From assembly GCA_016203535.1 (NCBI GenBank), contig JACQMO010000003.1, forward strand, positions 1 to 64,000: a stretch of DNA of 64,000 nucleotides, given 5' to 3'. This DNA comes from Candidatus Uhrbacteria bacterium. GTDB lineage: Bacteria; Patescibacteriota; Patescibacteriia; 2-12-FULL-60-25. The notes below the pieces were generated by a model. That model ran no database searches, was not told the origin of the DNA, and worked only from the letters and a program-made list of their open reading frames with translations. Below are positions 15,449 to 23,137 of this stretch, piece by piece; the first letter of the stretch is position 1; every line of letters begins with the position of its first letter. Position numbers and translations under genes: made by a program.

Positions 15449-15892
15449 ATGACCCTCACAAACTGGATCAACAAAAACGCCCTCCTCATCGTATTTGTTC
15501 AGGCAGTTGCCGCGATGCTCGGCAGTCTGTACTTCAGCGAGATCCGCGGCTTCCCGCCGTGCATCCTGTGCTGGTACCAGCGGATCGCCATGTATCCCAT
15601 CGTCGCCATTGCGGCGGTAGGGATCTGGTTCAATGATTTGAAGGCCTACCGATACATCCTCCCCTTGAGCATCGCAGGCGGCCTCGTCGCCGTCTACCAG
15701 AACCTGCTCTACTACAACATCCTTCCGGAAGCCGTGGCGCCCTGCACGCTCGGCGTTTCCTGCACGACGAAGTACATCCAGTGGTTCGGATTTGTCACCA
15801 TCCCGCTCCTCTCGCTCTTGGCGTTCGCCGTGATCACCGCGGTCATGCTGTTGCAACGTCAGTCGGACCAGCGGTCGAAGACGACGGATTGA
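15449..15892 (+). CDS. DsbB/BdbC-type disulfide bond formation protein
   Basis: A 147-aa membrane protein with four hydrophobic helices. The quinone-linked first Cys pair is in PPCILCWYQRIAMYP, the DsbB/BdbC signature, and the second extracytoplasmic pair is in APCTLGVSCTTKYIQWFG. It reoxidises a DsbA-like thiol oxidase outside the membrane. No dsbA gene is in the window. The tRNA-Gln promoter overlaps its stop codon. Confidence 0.92.
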   Translation: MTLTNWINKNALLIVFVQAVAAMLGSLYFSEIRGFPPCILCWYQRIAMYPIVAIAAVGIWFNDLKAYRYILPLSIAGGLVAVYQNLLYYNILPEAVAPCTLGVSCTTKYIQWFGFVTIPLLSLLAFAVITAVMLLQRQSDQRSKTTD

Positions 15893-15917
15893 CGACCGGC
15901 ATTTTTCGCGTCATAGT
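15889..15917 (+). promoter_or_regulatory. Promoter of tRNA-Gln
   Basis: TTGACG (15889-15894), 17-bp spacer, CATAGT (15912-15917). The predicted transcript starts about 14 bases before the tRNA. Confidence 0.6.
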
Positions 15918-15937
15918 TTCGCGAGCTTTCGAGCCGT

Positions 15938-16011
15938 TCGGGGATCGTCTAACGGTAGGACAGCGGCCTTTGAAGCCGTGAATCATGGTTCGAGTCCATG
16001 TCCCCGAGCCA
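15938..16011 (+). tRNA. tRNA-Gln (TTG anticodon)
   Basis: A complete cloverleaf: acceptor stem TCGGGGA/TCCCCGA, D arm with AACGGTAGGAC, anticodon arm GCGGC-CTTTGAA-GCCGT reading TTG, T arm CATGG-TTCGAGT-CCATG, discriminator G and an encoded CCA (16009-16011). Confidence 0.96.
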
Positions 16012-16014
16012 ATC

Positions 16015-16050
16015 ACAAACATCCCTCCGCGGGGATGTTTGTTATTTTTT
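16015..16050 (+). terminator. Rho-independent terminator of tRNA-Gln
   Basis: An 11-bp perfect stem ACAAACATCCC/GGGATGTTTGT (16015-16025 with 16032-16042) is followed by TATTTTTT. Its right arm touches the stop codon of the convergent 109-aa gene. Confidence 0.85.
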
Positions 16051-16371
16051 CTTTCTTCCCTTTTTTCCCTCCGCCTTCACGGGGATCTTCGTATATTCCG
16101 CGTAGCGAGCCGCCGCCTCATGAGGTTCACAAATATCGAGCGTGAACCCGTGCGCGTGGAGCCACCGGCATGCGGCGTCGAAAAACGCGCGGTTACGCAG
16201 CTGGACGAACGTTTCGTCGGCGATGGGAAGGCCGCGGACCTGCCACGTGCTGAAGCGGTCGCCGAGCTGCCGTTCGCCCTCGCGGGACAACAGCACGCAG
16301 CCGAACGCGCCGTCCCGCGTCTGCAGTTCGCCTAAAAACGTTCGGTCGCCGTCAAACAAGAAGCAGATCAT
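16042..16371 (-). CDS. Hypothetical protein coupled to ftsX
   Basis: A 109-aa soluble protein of unknown function with a Lys/Arg-rich tail (KAEGKKGRKKK). Its ATG at 16371 overlaps the ftsX stop as ATGA, so it is translationally coupled to the cell-division transporter operon. A longer start at 16401 would run into ftsX and is less likely. It resembles no family I recognise. Its stop codon is the edge of the tRNA terminator. Confidence 0.65.
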   Translation of the reverse strand: MICFLFDGDRTFLGELQTRDGAFGCVLLSREGERQLGDRFSTWQVRGLPIADETFVQLRNRAFFDAACRWLHAHGFTLDICEPHEAAARYAEYTKIPVKAEGKKGRKKK

Positions 16372-17288
16372 CGTTTCAAATATTTCCCGACCGCGGCCCA
16401 CGAGCTCACGGCGACGAGGATGAGCAGCCCGCCCAGTTCCGCCGCGAGGATGTTGGGAAGGTTAGAGATAAAATACGCGCGGAGGCCCGGATCGACGCCG
16501 TCAAAAAAGCTGACGAGCCGCGGCTCGACGAACGCGATCGCGCCCGCGATGACCCCTGCGGCGATCAGCGAAGCGAGGAGGGCGATGAACATCCCTTCCA
16601 GCACGAACGGAAAACGGACGAATGATCCCGAGGCGCCGACGAGCCGCATGATCCCGATCTCCTCGCGCTGCGTGTAAATCGCCACGCGGACGGCGTTGAA
16701 CACGATAAGGACGGAAAACAATCCGAACACCGCGATGAGCATGGCCCCGAACAGCCGAGCCGACGCGCCGAGCTCCCGCACGCGCTTGATCGCCTCCGCG
16801 TGGTCATCGTACGTCTTCGACTCGATCGCGAAATCAAACTGCGGATTCTTCAGCGCTTCGAGGAGGAACGGATACTCTTCCGGCCGGTTCGCCTTGACGA
16901 TGAGCGAGGCGCCGAGCGGGTTCTGGTCGAGTTCGCCGAGGGCGCCCAGAATCTTCGGATCGTTCTTGTGTCGTTCCTTGAACAACGCAAGCGCTTCATC
17001 CGGACGGAGGAGGTCCGCGCGTTTCACCTGGGGAAGTCCGGCCATGAAAAACTGTGCCTGTTGCAGCACGGCTTCCGGCGTCCCGTTCTTGAAATACACG
17101 CTGATGTCCACCTTGTCCTCCAGCGCGACCACCGCGCGATCAAGGAGCGCGTTCACCCCGACGAGAACGTTTACCGACAGAAGCGAGAGCACCAAGACGA
17201 AAATCGTCGTGAGCGCGATCCACGCGTTGCGGGCGAAATTTTTCCAGGCATAGGAGACGATCCGCGCCGTGGTGATACCGAAAGACAT
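16368..17288 (-). CDS. ftsX: Cell division protein FtsX
   Basis: A 306-aa permease-like subunit of the FtsEX complex, which controls peptidoglycan hydrolases at the septum. It has the FtsX layout: one N-terminal membrane helix after a basic start, a large extracytoplasmic loop (about 45-170) with the conserved DISVYFKNGT region, then three more helices with the RVAIYTQREEIGIMRLVGAS motif. It begins 1 base downstream of the ftsE stop. Confidence 0.94.
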   Translation of the reverse strand: MSFGITTARIVSYAWKNFARNAWIALTTIFVLVLSLLSVNVLVGVNALLDRAVVALEDKVDISVYFKNGTPEAVLQQAQFFMAGLPQVKRADLLRPDEALALFKERHKNDPKILGALGELDQNPLGASLIVKANRPEEYPFLLEALKNPQFDFAIESKTYDDHAEAIKRVRELGASARLFGAMLIAVFGLFSVLIVFNAVRVAIYTQREEIGIMRLVGASGSFVRFPFVLEGMFIALLASLIAAGVIAGAIAFVEPRLVSFFDGVDPGLRAYFISNLPNILAAELGGLLILVAVSSWAAVGKYLKR

Positions 17289-17289
17289 A

Positions 17290-17976
17290 TCAGGACGGGA
17301 GCAAATACTTTCCGTGGCGGTGGTCGGCGATCACCTTGCCGTCCCCGAGCGTGATGACGCGGCGACGGAGCGAATTCACCACCTCGCGGTTATGCGTGAC
17401 GAGTACGATCGTCGTGCCGAAGGCGTTGATTTTCTGGAGCAGCTCGATGATCTCCCCCGTGTTGATCGTATCGAGGTTCCCGGTCGGCTCGTCCGCCAGG
17501 AGGATCTTCGGGCCGTGGGCCAGCGCCCGCGCGATCACCACGCGCTGCTGTTCGCCGCCGGAAAGCTGCCGGGGAAACCGATGGCCCTTCTCGTCGAGCC
17601 CCACGATTTTGAGGACTTGGGGAACGACGTCCCGGATGCGCTTCGACGACGCGCCGGCGACTTCCAGCGCGAACGTGACGTTCTCCCAGACGGTTTTTTT
17701 CGGGAGGAGCTTGAAGTCCTGGAACACCACGCCGATCTGCCGACGCAATTCCGGCACCTCCCGCGGCCGGATGCGCGTAATGTCCCATCCGCCGATCTCG
17801 ATCCGGCCCTGCGTCGGTCGCTCCTCGGCGATGAGGAGACGCGCAAGCGTGGTTTTGCCGGCGCCGCTCTGTCCCACGATGGAAACGAACTCGCCGGGAT
17901 CGATGGTGAGCGAAACGTCGCGCAGGCCGTGCACGGAAGGCGGATAGACTTTTGAGACGTTCTCGAGCGTGATCAT
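17290..17976 (-). CDS. ftsE: Cell division ATP-binding protein FtsE
   Basis: A 228-aa ABC ATPase. Walker A is GQSGAGKTTLA near residue 36, the Q-loop VFQDFKLLP, the signature LSGGEQQRVVIARAL, Walker B ILLADEPTGNLD, and the H-loop VLVTHNREVV. The FtsE-specific ENVTFALEVAG segment is present. It overlaps the upstream RlpA-like gene by ATGA, giving an RlpA-like, ftsE, ftsX, hypothetical operon. Confidence 0.95.
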   Translation of the reverse strand: MITLENVSKVYPPSVHGLRDVSLTIDPGEFVSIVGQSGAGKTTLARLLIAEERPTQGRIEIGGWDITRIRPREVPELRRQIGVVFQDFKLLPKKTVWENVTFALEVAGASSKRIRDVVPQVLKIVGLDEKGHRFPRQLSGGEQQRVVIARALAHGPKILLADEPTGNLDTINTGEIIELLQKINAFGTTIVLVTHNREVVNSLRRRVITLGDGKVIADHRHGKYLLPS

Positions 17977-18734
17977 GAGGGTTGTTTTGCGGTCTTCTTC
18001 CGAGCGGACTTCGGGACGGGTTTCACGGGTCGGTCGGCCTCGCCGTATCCCGGTTCACCGGGGGCAACGGGTTCGACCGTCACGGCGATCACCCCGGCTC
18101 CGAGCGGTGCGAATTCGGCGAAGACGGCGGCATCAAGGTCGATCGCGCGTTCCGGATGTTTGTCCCGTTCCGGGCCCCAGTCGTTGATGCGGACGACCGT
18201 CGTTTTTCCGGAACGGACGCTCGTGACGCGTACGCGGGATCCTTTTGGAAAATCCGGCGAGGCGGCACACCGGCAATTTTTGTAGCGGTACCAGGACGCC
18301 AAGCCCCGACGCATGAAGTCGGACCGCGTGATACCGAGGCGGATCCGCGCATTCCCCCGGATCTTCCCGTTCGTGAGCGGCGTCCATCCATCCGGCGACT
18401 CCTGAAGGATCTCGCACGCCGTCCACGCATCGGAGGCGCAAGCCGCCATCGTGATCGCGACGCCGTCTCCGATCGCTTCCTGGTCCGACCATCGGACGTC
18501 ATACACGGTCGTCGTCCCGGAAACATCCGGCCGTACCGTCAGATCCACCGGGGAACGCAAGCCGGCTGCGGACCAACGGATCGTCAACGTCGAGTCAAAG
18601 AGCGAAAGCGAAACCGGACGGCCAAGAAATCCTTCGTCCAGGTGCAGCGTGAGCGGTTCTGCCGCGCGCGCATCACCGGACCACATGAAGACGCCGACCA
18701 GGACGGCCGCAAACAATCCACACACCCGATTCAT
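17973..18734 (-). CDS. RlpA-like double-psi beta-barrel exported protein
   Basis: A 253-aa protein with a cleavable signal peptide (to about DARA-AEP, residue 25) and a C-terminal DPBB domain. The RlpA-type core is visible: RRGLASWYRYKNCRCAASPDFPKGSRVRVTS and VVRINDWGPERDKHPERAIDLDAAVFAEFAPLGAGV. RlpA proteins are septal lytic transglycosylases or lack activity. Its coupling to ftsEX suggests a hydrolase role at division (inference). The tail is basic and Pro/Lys-rich. The catalytic Asp in INDWGP is kept. An extended -10 lies 7 bases upstream of the ATG, predicting a leaderless mRNA. Confidence 0.82.
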   Translation of the reverse strand: MNRVCGLFAAVLVGVFMWSGDARAAEPLTLHLDEGFLGRPVSLSLFDSTLTIRWSAAGLRSPVDLTVRPDVSGTTTVYDVRWSDQEAIGDGVAITMAACASDAWTACEILQESPDGWTPLTNGKIRGNARIRLGITRSDFMRRGLASWYRYKNCRCAASPDFPKGSRVRVTSVRSGKTTVVRINDWGPERDKHPERAIDLDAAVFAEFAPLGAGVIAVTVEPVAPGEPGYGEADRPVKPVPKSARKKTAKQPS

Positions 18735-18741
18735 GGACGAT

Positions 18742-18750
18742 AGTTTAGCA
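18742..18750 (-). promoter_or_regulatory. Extended -10 of the RlpA-ftsEX operon, leaderless arrangement
   Basis: Minus strand TGCTAAACT: the hexamer TAAACT at 18742-18747 with an upstream TG. The gap to the ATG at 18734 is 7 bases. Confidence 0.55.
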
Positions 18751-18765
18751 GAGAAGAAATGAAAA

Positions 18766-18796
18766 AGAAAAACTCCCGCATACGGGAGTTTTTCTT
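18766..18796. terminator. Bidirectional terminator after the tRNA pair
   Basis: AACTCCCG/CGGGAGTT (18771-18778 with 18783-18790) is flanked by A-rich and T-rich tracts on both sides, so it can end transcripts from either direction. Its main role is to end the tRNA-Gly/tRNA-Thr transcript. Confidence 0.8.
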
Positions 18797-18797
18797 C

Positions 18798-18872
18798 TGG
18801 AGCCAGCTCCGGGATTTGAACCCGGGACCTCTGCTTTACGAAAGCATTGCTCTACCGCTGAGCTAAGCTGGC
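18798..18872 (-). tRNA. tRNA-Thr (CGT anticodon)
   Basis: Acceptor GCCAGCT/AGCTGGC, D arm GCTCAGCGGTAGAGC, anticodon loop TTCGTAA, T arm CCGGG-TTCAAAT-CCCGG, discriminator T and an encoded CCA at 18798-18800. There is one mismatch at the top of the anticodon stem. Confidence 0.95.
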
Positions 18873-18892
18873 TTGGCCGCGTTTGACGGGGA

Positions 18893-18967
18893 TGGAGCGG
18901 GTAAGGGGAATCGAACCCCTCTCTAATGCTTGGGAAGCATTCATAATAGCCACTATACGATACCCGC
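18893..18967 (-). tRNA. tRNA-Gly (CCC anticodon)
   Basis: Acceptor GCGGGTA/TACCCGC, anticodon arm AATGC-TTCCCAA-GCATT reading CCC, T arm closing with GGTTCGATTCC, discriminator T and an encoded CCA at 18893-18895. It is the first gene of a two-tRNA unit with tRNA-Thr. Confidence 0.95.
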
Positions 18968-18995
18968 ACGAAACAAATTCTAAGAAAGCCAGCAA

Positions 18996-19024
18996 AGAAT
19001 AGCCGAATGATCGCATCCGTTCAA
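18996..19024 (-). promoter_or_regulatory. Promoter of the tRNA-Gly/tRNA-Thr unit
   Basis: Minus strand TTGAAC (19019-19024), 17-bp spacer, TATTCT (18996-19001), placed about 28 bases before the tRNA-Gly 5' end. Confidence 0.7.
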
Positions 19025-19030
19025 GGGGCG

Positions 19031-19651
19031 TCAGAACCTCAAGTACCGGACCACGTCTTTTTCCGTGAGCCGCTGCGACAGATAGGCCGCGAGCGCGTTG
19101 GGATCCCCCTGGCTCTGTCCGGCGAACGCGATCGCAAGACGCTGTTCCAGGAGCGCGGGCCGAAGGACGTGCTGCCGGAAATCCTCCTCGTTCCATCCGA
19201 AATTTTTCAGGAGATACACGCCGACGTCCGGCGTGGTCGTCGAGGCCGCCGTCACTACGTCCGCGAAGAACGCGCGAAGCTCCTCGTCGGTCACGGCGAC
19301 CTTCTGTGCCTCGGCCAGCTCTTCGACCGCCGCCTGGTTGATGAGCTTCTCCAGCACGTTGCGCTCGAGCTGCGCGTCATACGGGATGTCGATCGCCTGT
19401 TCCTTCGCCGCGTCGGATGAAAGAAACGTCCGGAGCGTATCGCGGGACTTCAAAAAATCACGGTACAGGATCATCCGCGACCCGATCTTCGCCGCCGGAA
19501 TGGGAAGGACCTCGGAGACGGAACGCACGAACCCGGCGTCCGAATGTTTCACGAACACCGCCCACGATCCGACCGCCGCGCCGCCGAGCAGCGCGACGAC
19601 CCCGGAGGCGGAGGCGATCAGCAGACGGAGTTTCTTCGATGGGATTGGCAT
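19031..19651 (-). CDS. SurA-N-like exported protein
   Basis: A 206-aa protein with an N-terminal membrane anchor (about residues 9-33). The extracytoplasmic part resembles the helical SurA/PrsA N-terminal chaperone domain: an ILYRDFLKSRDTLRTFL segment, then LERNVLEKLINQAAVEELAEAQKVAVTDEELRAFF and the C-terminal helix of the same fold. No parvulin PPIase domain is present, so it would be a chaperone-only variant. It lies just upstream of the tRNA promoter and downstream of the divIC-like gene. Confidence 0.72.
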   Translation of the reverse strand: MPIPSKKLRLLIASASGVVALLGGAAVGSWAVFVKHSDAGFVRSVSEVLPIPAAKIGSRMILYRDFLKSRDTLRTFLSSDAAKEQAIDIPYDAQLERNVLEKLINQAAVEELAEAQKVAVTDEELRAFFADVVTAASTTTPDVGVYLLKNFGWNEEDFRQHVLRPALLEQRLAIAFAGQSQGDPNALAAYLSQRLTEKDVVRYLRF

Positions 19652-19666
19652 AGGAAAGAAATCATA

Positions 19667-20107
19667 TCATTGTTTTCCCCGGAAGAAATAGTCCCGCCAC
19701 TTTTCCGGATTCGATCGGGGATCCGCGGGGGCATCGGGATATCCCGCAGCCGCCGCATCTCCAGACGGGCTCCCCGCGGAAAATCCCTGCAACACCACCA
19801 CACGCTCATCCGGCTTCTTCATCCCCAGTCGCGTGCGGGCCTCGAACTCCACGCGTTCCGACGAGACGAACTGCTCCGTCAGGGACGCGAGCTGCATCCG
19901 CCTCCCCTCCATCGACGCCGCTTGCGACTCAAGCGCCTGGATTTCGCGATCCACCGTCCATCCGCGATACGTCTCGCGGACCGTCGACGCGCCGATCACC
20001 GTGAGCAGCGCGACATTCCCGATGAGGAACACCGGCCACCGGGCCAGGGCTTTTAATGGTGACCGCTCCCGTCCGCTCCGTCGTGCCGTCATATGCGTCA
20101 TCGTCAC
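19667..20107 (-). CDS. DivIC/FtsL-like septum formation protein
   Basis: A 146-aa bitopic membrane protein. A basic cytoplasmic N-terminus is followed by one membrane helix (about 28-45), then a coiled coil (VDREIQALESQAASMEGRRMQLASLTEQF) and the DivIC-type end ARTRLGMKKPDERVVVL. DivIC/FtsB-type proteins bridge the septal peptidoglycan synthase complex. The C-terminal 40 residues are low-complexity and extend past the usual family end. It overlaps the PH-domain gene upstream by 4 bases. Confidence 0.82.
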   Translation of the reverse strand: MTMTHMTARRSGRERSPLKALARWPVFLIGNVALLTVIGASTVRETYRGWTVDREIQALESQAASMEGRRMQLASLTEQFVSSERVEFEARTRLGMKKPDERVVVLQGFSAGSPSGDAAAAGYPDAPADPRSNPEKWRDYFFRGKQ

Positions 20108-20766
20108 TCGATGGTTTTCTTTTGGACGACCAGGCCCGTCGGGGGCTCGTGCGACTCCCCTCTCGCGAGACGTTCGATCCGTTCCAGCGCGTCCGTCGGA
20201 AGCGTTTCAAGATCCGCCATGAGCTTCCGAAGCCGCTCCTGCCGATCCGACGGAGGATCCGGATGTTTCACCGTCGCGTGCCGCGCGTCGTTGATCGTCT
20301 CCTGCACCCGTTCCGGATGCGAGACGCGCGTGATCTCAAGCGGCTTCGATTCTCCCGAACGCGACACCGTGAGCGTCCCGACCCCGCATGCCGTGTCCAC
20401 GAATCCGTGGCGCTTCCAGGAAACATCCTTCACCGACAAAAACGACACCTCGGTCACAAACCGGGAAAACACGCCTTTCTGATCGACGTCAACCAATCGG
20501 AGCGTCGTGATGATCAGGACGTCCGAATCCCACAGGATGAACGTCCGGACCGTCACGACGATCCCCGCGAGCACGGAAACGAGAAAAACCCCCATCCCCG
20601 GCAGGCCGAAGCTGAACAACGGGAACAGGAAGAAAAACGGAATGACGATGAGGAGCATCGCAAACCCCAAGCCGGGAACGAGCGTGACGGGATGCCGCCG
20701 GACCAGCAATTTCACGTCTTCGCGTTCCTTGAGTTGGAGGACGTCTTCGATGTGAAACATGTTCAC
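20104..20766 (-). CDS. Membrane-associated bacterial PH-domain-like protein
   Basis: A 220-aa protein with two adjacent hydrophobic segments (about 28-75) followed by a bPH2-like domain with the usual ILWDSDVLIITTLRLVDVDQKGVFSR pattern. The last 60 residues are charged and helical. The function of this family is not firmly known. A GTG start at 20766 or the ATG at 20760 is possible; a TAGTAT hexamer lies 9 bases before the ATG. It sits between murE and divIC, pointing to an envelope role (inference). Confidence 0.75.
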   Translation of the reverse strand: MNMFHIEDVLQLKEREDVKLLVRRHPVTLVPGLGFAMLLIVIPFFFLFPLFSFGLPGMGVFLVSVLAGIVVTVRTFILWDSDVLIITTLRLVDVDQKGVFSRFVTEVSFLSVKDVSWKRHGFVDTACGVGTLTVSRSGESKPLEITRVSHPERVQETINDARHATVKHPDPPSDRQERLRKLMADLETLPTDALERIERLARGESHEPPTGLVVQKKTIE

Positions 20767-20779
20767 ATGATACTACCAC

Positions 20780-22099
20780 CTACGACCTTCCACCGACAAC
20801 CTCGCGTATCGCCTTCCGCGCTTCTTCCCGTTCGTCCCACGGGATTTTCCGGCCACCCGCGACGCAGATCGCCTGCTCGCTCCCCTTCCCCGTAAGCAGC
20901 ACGAGATCGCCGGGCGCGGCACGGCGCATCGCTTCACGGATCGCGTCTCGCCGGTCTTCGATGATGAAAAGATTTTGGCCGTCGATATTTCCGACCTCTC
21001 GGGCGCCGTCCGCGACCTGTTCCATGATGCGTCGCGGATCGTCGTCATACGGATCCTCGTTCGTCACGATCACGACATCCGCGCGCTCTCCCGCCATGCG
21101 TCCGATGATCGGCCGGCGCGCCACATCGCGGCCTCCGCCGGCGGAACCAAGCACATGGATCAGACGATTTCTCGAAACCGACGACAGCGTGTCATACAGG
21201 CGTTCAAGCGACTCGGGCTCCGGCGCGTAATCGACGATCACCGTCCATGGCTGGCCTTCTTCGATCCGTTCGAACCTCCCGGGAACGCGCTCGATCTCGG
21301 AAAGGGCGGAGGCGGCGGCCGCGAGCGGAACGCCAAGGATCTCGCAAACGGAAAGCGCCGCAAGGGCATTTTCGACATTCACCCTGCCCGGCATCCGGAT
21401 GGTCGCGGGGATGCCGCGGACGTCGAAGGCCGCGCTCCGGTCCTCAAGCCGGATGCCGGTCGCGACAAGATCCGCGCCGGCCGTCCCATCCGTGCCATAC
21501 CAAAAAATCCGATCGAATTCCGGCAGCGCGAAGGCGGCGGACGATGCATCGCGGGCATTCAGCACCGCGACTTTTTGGATCGTCTTCCCGTTGAACACTT
21601 TTCGCGGAGACCTCGCGGTATGTCGAAACGCGTCGAGCTTTGCTTGTTTGTACTTCTCAAATCCTCCGTGCGCCTCGATGTGCTCCGGCGTCAGGTTCGT
21701 GAACACCATGAGGTCATAGTTGATGTTCGCATGACGGTGCTGGACGATGCCTTGCGACGACGTTTCGATCACCGCAAACAGGCACCCGGCATCCACCATG
21801 CCGCGCAGCAGCCGCTGGAGGGCGAACCGTCCGACCATGGTCATCTTCGTGTCATTCAGCCATTCGCGATCCCCGACCTTGAACACGGCCGTGCTGGTGC
21901 AGCCGGTCGGAGATCCCGACGCTTCCAGCGCGTTCGCCGTAAAATAGGTCGTGGTCGTTTTCCCGTTCGTCCCCGTCACGCCGATCACGATGAGCTTCTC
22001 GGACGGATGGCCGTACATGGCTGCCGCAAGCCACGAGAGCGCACGGTGGTACGGGAGGAGCCACGCGCCGGGGATTCGCGACTTCAGGCGATGAAACAT
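20780..22099 (-). CDS. murE: MurE-like Mur ligase lacking the N-terminal domain
   Basis: A 439-aa ATP-dependent ligase of peptidoglycan precursor synthesis, which would add the third stem-peptide residue to UDP-MurNAc-Ala-Glu. The central domain P-loop VTGTNGKTTTTYF comes at residue about 42, whereas in full-length MurE it lies near residue 110, so the UDP-binding first domain is missing. Other MurE blocks are present: VPGRFERIEEGQPWTVIVDY, HVLGSAGGGRDVARRP and LLTGKGSEQ. The position of the DNPR motif reads EDPYDDDPRR, so the amino acid added is uncertain. A TACACT lies 6 bases before the ATG. Confidence 0.85.
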   Translation of the reverse strand: MFHRLKSRIPGAWLLPYHRALSWLAAAMYGHPSEKLIVIGVTGTNGKTTTTYFTANALEASGSPTGCTSTAVFKVGDREWLNDTKMTMVGRFALQRLLRGMVDAGCLFAVIETSSQGIVQHRHANINYDLMVFTNLTPEHIEAHGGFEKYKQAKLDAFRHTARSPRKVFNGKTIQKVAVLNARDASSAAFALPEFDRIFWYGTDGTAGADLVATGIRLEDRSAAFDVRGIPATIRMPGRVNVENALAALSVCEILGVPLAAAASALSEIERVPGRFERIEEGQPWTVIVDYAPEPESLERLYDTLSSVSRNRLIHVLGSAGGGRDVARRPIIGRMAGERADVVIVTNEDPYDDDPRRIMEQVADGAREVGNIDGQNLFIIEDRRDAIREAMRRAAPGDLVLLTGKGSEQAICVAGGRKIPWDEREEARKAIREVVGGRS

Positions 22100-22105
22100 G
22101 TGCCG

Positions 22106-22111
22106 AGTGTA
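22106..22111 (-). promoter_or_regulatory. -10 element of the murE operon, leaderless arrangement
   Basis: Minus strand TACACT, 6 bases before the murE ATG at 22099. No Shine-Dalgarno sequence lies between. Confidence 0.5.
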
Positions 22112-22140
22112 AAAGAAAAAAGCCCTGTCATCAACAGGAC
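22111..22140 (-). terminator. Terminator of the 108-aa gene
   Basis: Minus strand hairpin AGTCCTGT/ACAGGGCT with one mismatch, followed by TTTTTTCTTTT. The stop codon of the 108-aa gene lies in the loop. Confidence 0.7.
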
Positions 22141-22457
22141 TCGAGCGCCTTCAGTTGGTAGCGGAACGGGCCGACGGCGTTTCGGGGTTCCAGATTCCGA
22201 AAGTCCAGCCGGTAAATCCTGGCGAGGAAAATTACGAGACTTTCCGCGAACGGCCGGGTGAGCGGGCACAACAACAGAATCTTGTTGTCGAGACCCCCAG
22301 ACGTTCCAGAGTGCCAGTAGAGGGACTCGCCATCCCGCGTGACGGACACGTGCACGCTTCCGGCGACCTCCTCGATGAAGAGGAGGTCGCCCTCCATGAG
22401 TTCCGTCGGCATCGCCCGTTCGCGGTGATGGGATGTAAAAAGACCGATGTCGTTCAT
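22131..22457 (-). CDS. Hypothetical 108-aa protein
   Basis: A 108-aa soluble protein with no recognised family. The N-terminus (NDIGLFTSHHRERAMP) is polar; the middle is beta-rich (DLLFIEEVAGSVHVSVTRDG) and the C-terminus alternates hydrophobic residues and Arg. I chose the ATG at 22457: AAGGGA lies 6-7 bases upstream and a near-consensus promoter and a terminator frame it as a single-gene unit. An ATG four bases further upstream opens a frame that is not convincing. Confidence 0.6.
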   Translation of the reverse strand: MNDIGLFTSHHRERAMPTELMEGDLLFIEEVAGSVHVSVTRDGESLYWHSGTSGGLDNKILLLCPLTRPFAESLVIFLARIYRLDFRNLEPRNAVGPFRYQLKALESC

Positions 22458-22494
22458 CCATTCTCCCTTCGTGAAAACGAACACGTCTACGGCG

Positions 22495-22523
22495 TGTATA
22501 TCAAACCATGCACGTTGCGTCAA
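22495..22523 (-). promoter_or_regulatory. Sigma70 promoter of the 108-aa gene
   Basis: Minus strand TTGACG (22518-22523), 17-bp spacer, TATACA (22495-22500). The -35 overlaps the pgsA stop codon. Confidence 0.7.
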
Positions 22524-23107
22524 AGGCTGTAGGTCAGGAGCGACACGACGGCAAAGACAATGGCGACCGTCAGGGTGCCGATGGAGATCGGAACGAGAAG
22601 ACTTAATCCCAGCCACTTCGCAAGCAACAGAGCCGTCACGCCGATCACCTGAAACAACATCTTCATTTTTCCCGCCCAGTTCGCGCTTACGACCAGCCGC
22701 TTCCGGCCGCGAATCAACCCCGTGAGAAGGATGCACACTTCGACGAAGACGATCACCGTCGCGAAAATCGGATTGACTTCCTTCGCCACGAAGATAACCA
22801 CCACCGACCCGATGAGCAGCTTGTCCGCAGCCGGATCCGCAAACGTCCCCCATACGGTGATCTGTTTCCGGAGCCGCGCCATGGATCCGTCGAGCGCGTC
22901 GGTGAAGGCGGCGAACAGGAACAGCGGAACCGCGACCGACCACTGCTCGATGAGGACGTACCACACGACGAACGGAATCAGAAAAAAACGGAATAGCGTG
23001 ACATGGTTCGGATGAAGCTGATGCGGGAGAAATCGGATGAGCACGGCGTTGAAGAACCGATCGTGCGGATATATCCGGGCCGTTTCATTGGTCATCAGCT
23101 GGGCCAT
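22520..23107 (-). CDS. pgsA: CDP-alcohol phosphatidyltransferase (PgsA-like)
   Basis: A 195-aa membrane enzyme with about five hydrophobic helices. The CDP-alcohol signature D-G-x2-A-R-x8-G-x3-D-x3-D is complete in TDALDGSMARLRKQITVWGTFADPAADK near residue 80. It most likely makes phosphatidylglycerol phosphate from CDP-diacylglycerol, though another head group is possible. The start at 23107 is set by AGGAGGG just upstream. Confidence 0.88.
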   Translation of the reverse strand: MAQLMTNETARIYPHDRFFNAVLIRFLPHQLHPNHVTLFRFFLIPFVVWYVLIEQWSVAVPLFLFAAFTDALDGSMARLRKQITVWGTFADPAADKLLIGSVVVIFVAKEVNPIFATVIVFVEVCILLTGLIRGRKRLVVSANWAGKMKMLFQVIGVTALLLAKWLGLSLLVPISIGTLTVAIVFAVVSLLTYSL

Positions 23108-23137
23108 ACGCCCTCCTATGCTACCATGCCCTGACGT

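Noticed and set aside
13940..15892. A long plus-strand open frame opposite the PRPP synthetase and phosphoribosyltransferase genes
   Set aside because: Only its last 147 codons are a recognisable protein (the DsbB-like one). The rest is an antisense shadow of well-conserved genes, favoured by high GC.
15938..16050. tRNA-Gln and the following inverted repeat as an integration (att) site
   Set aside because: The repeat is a simple terminator. No integrase and no duplicated tRNA 3' end were seen nearby.
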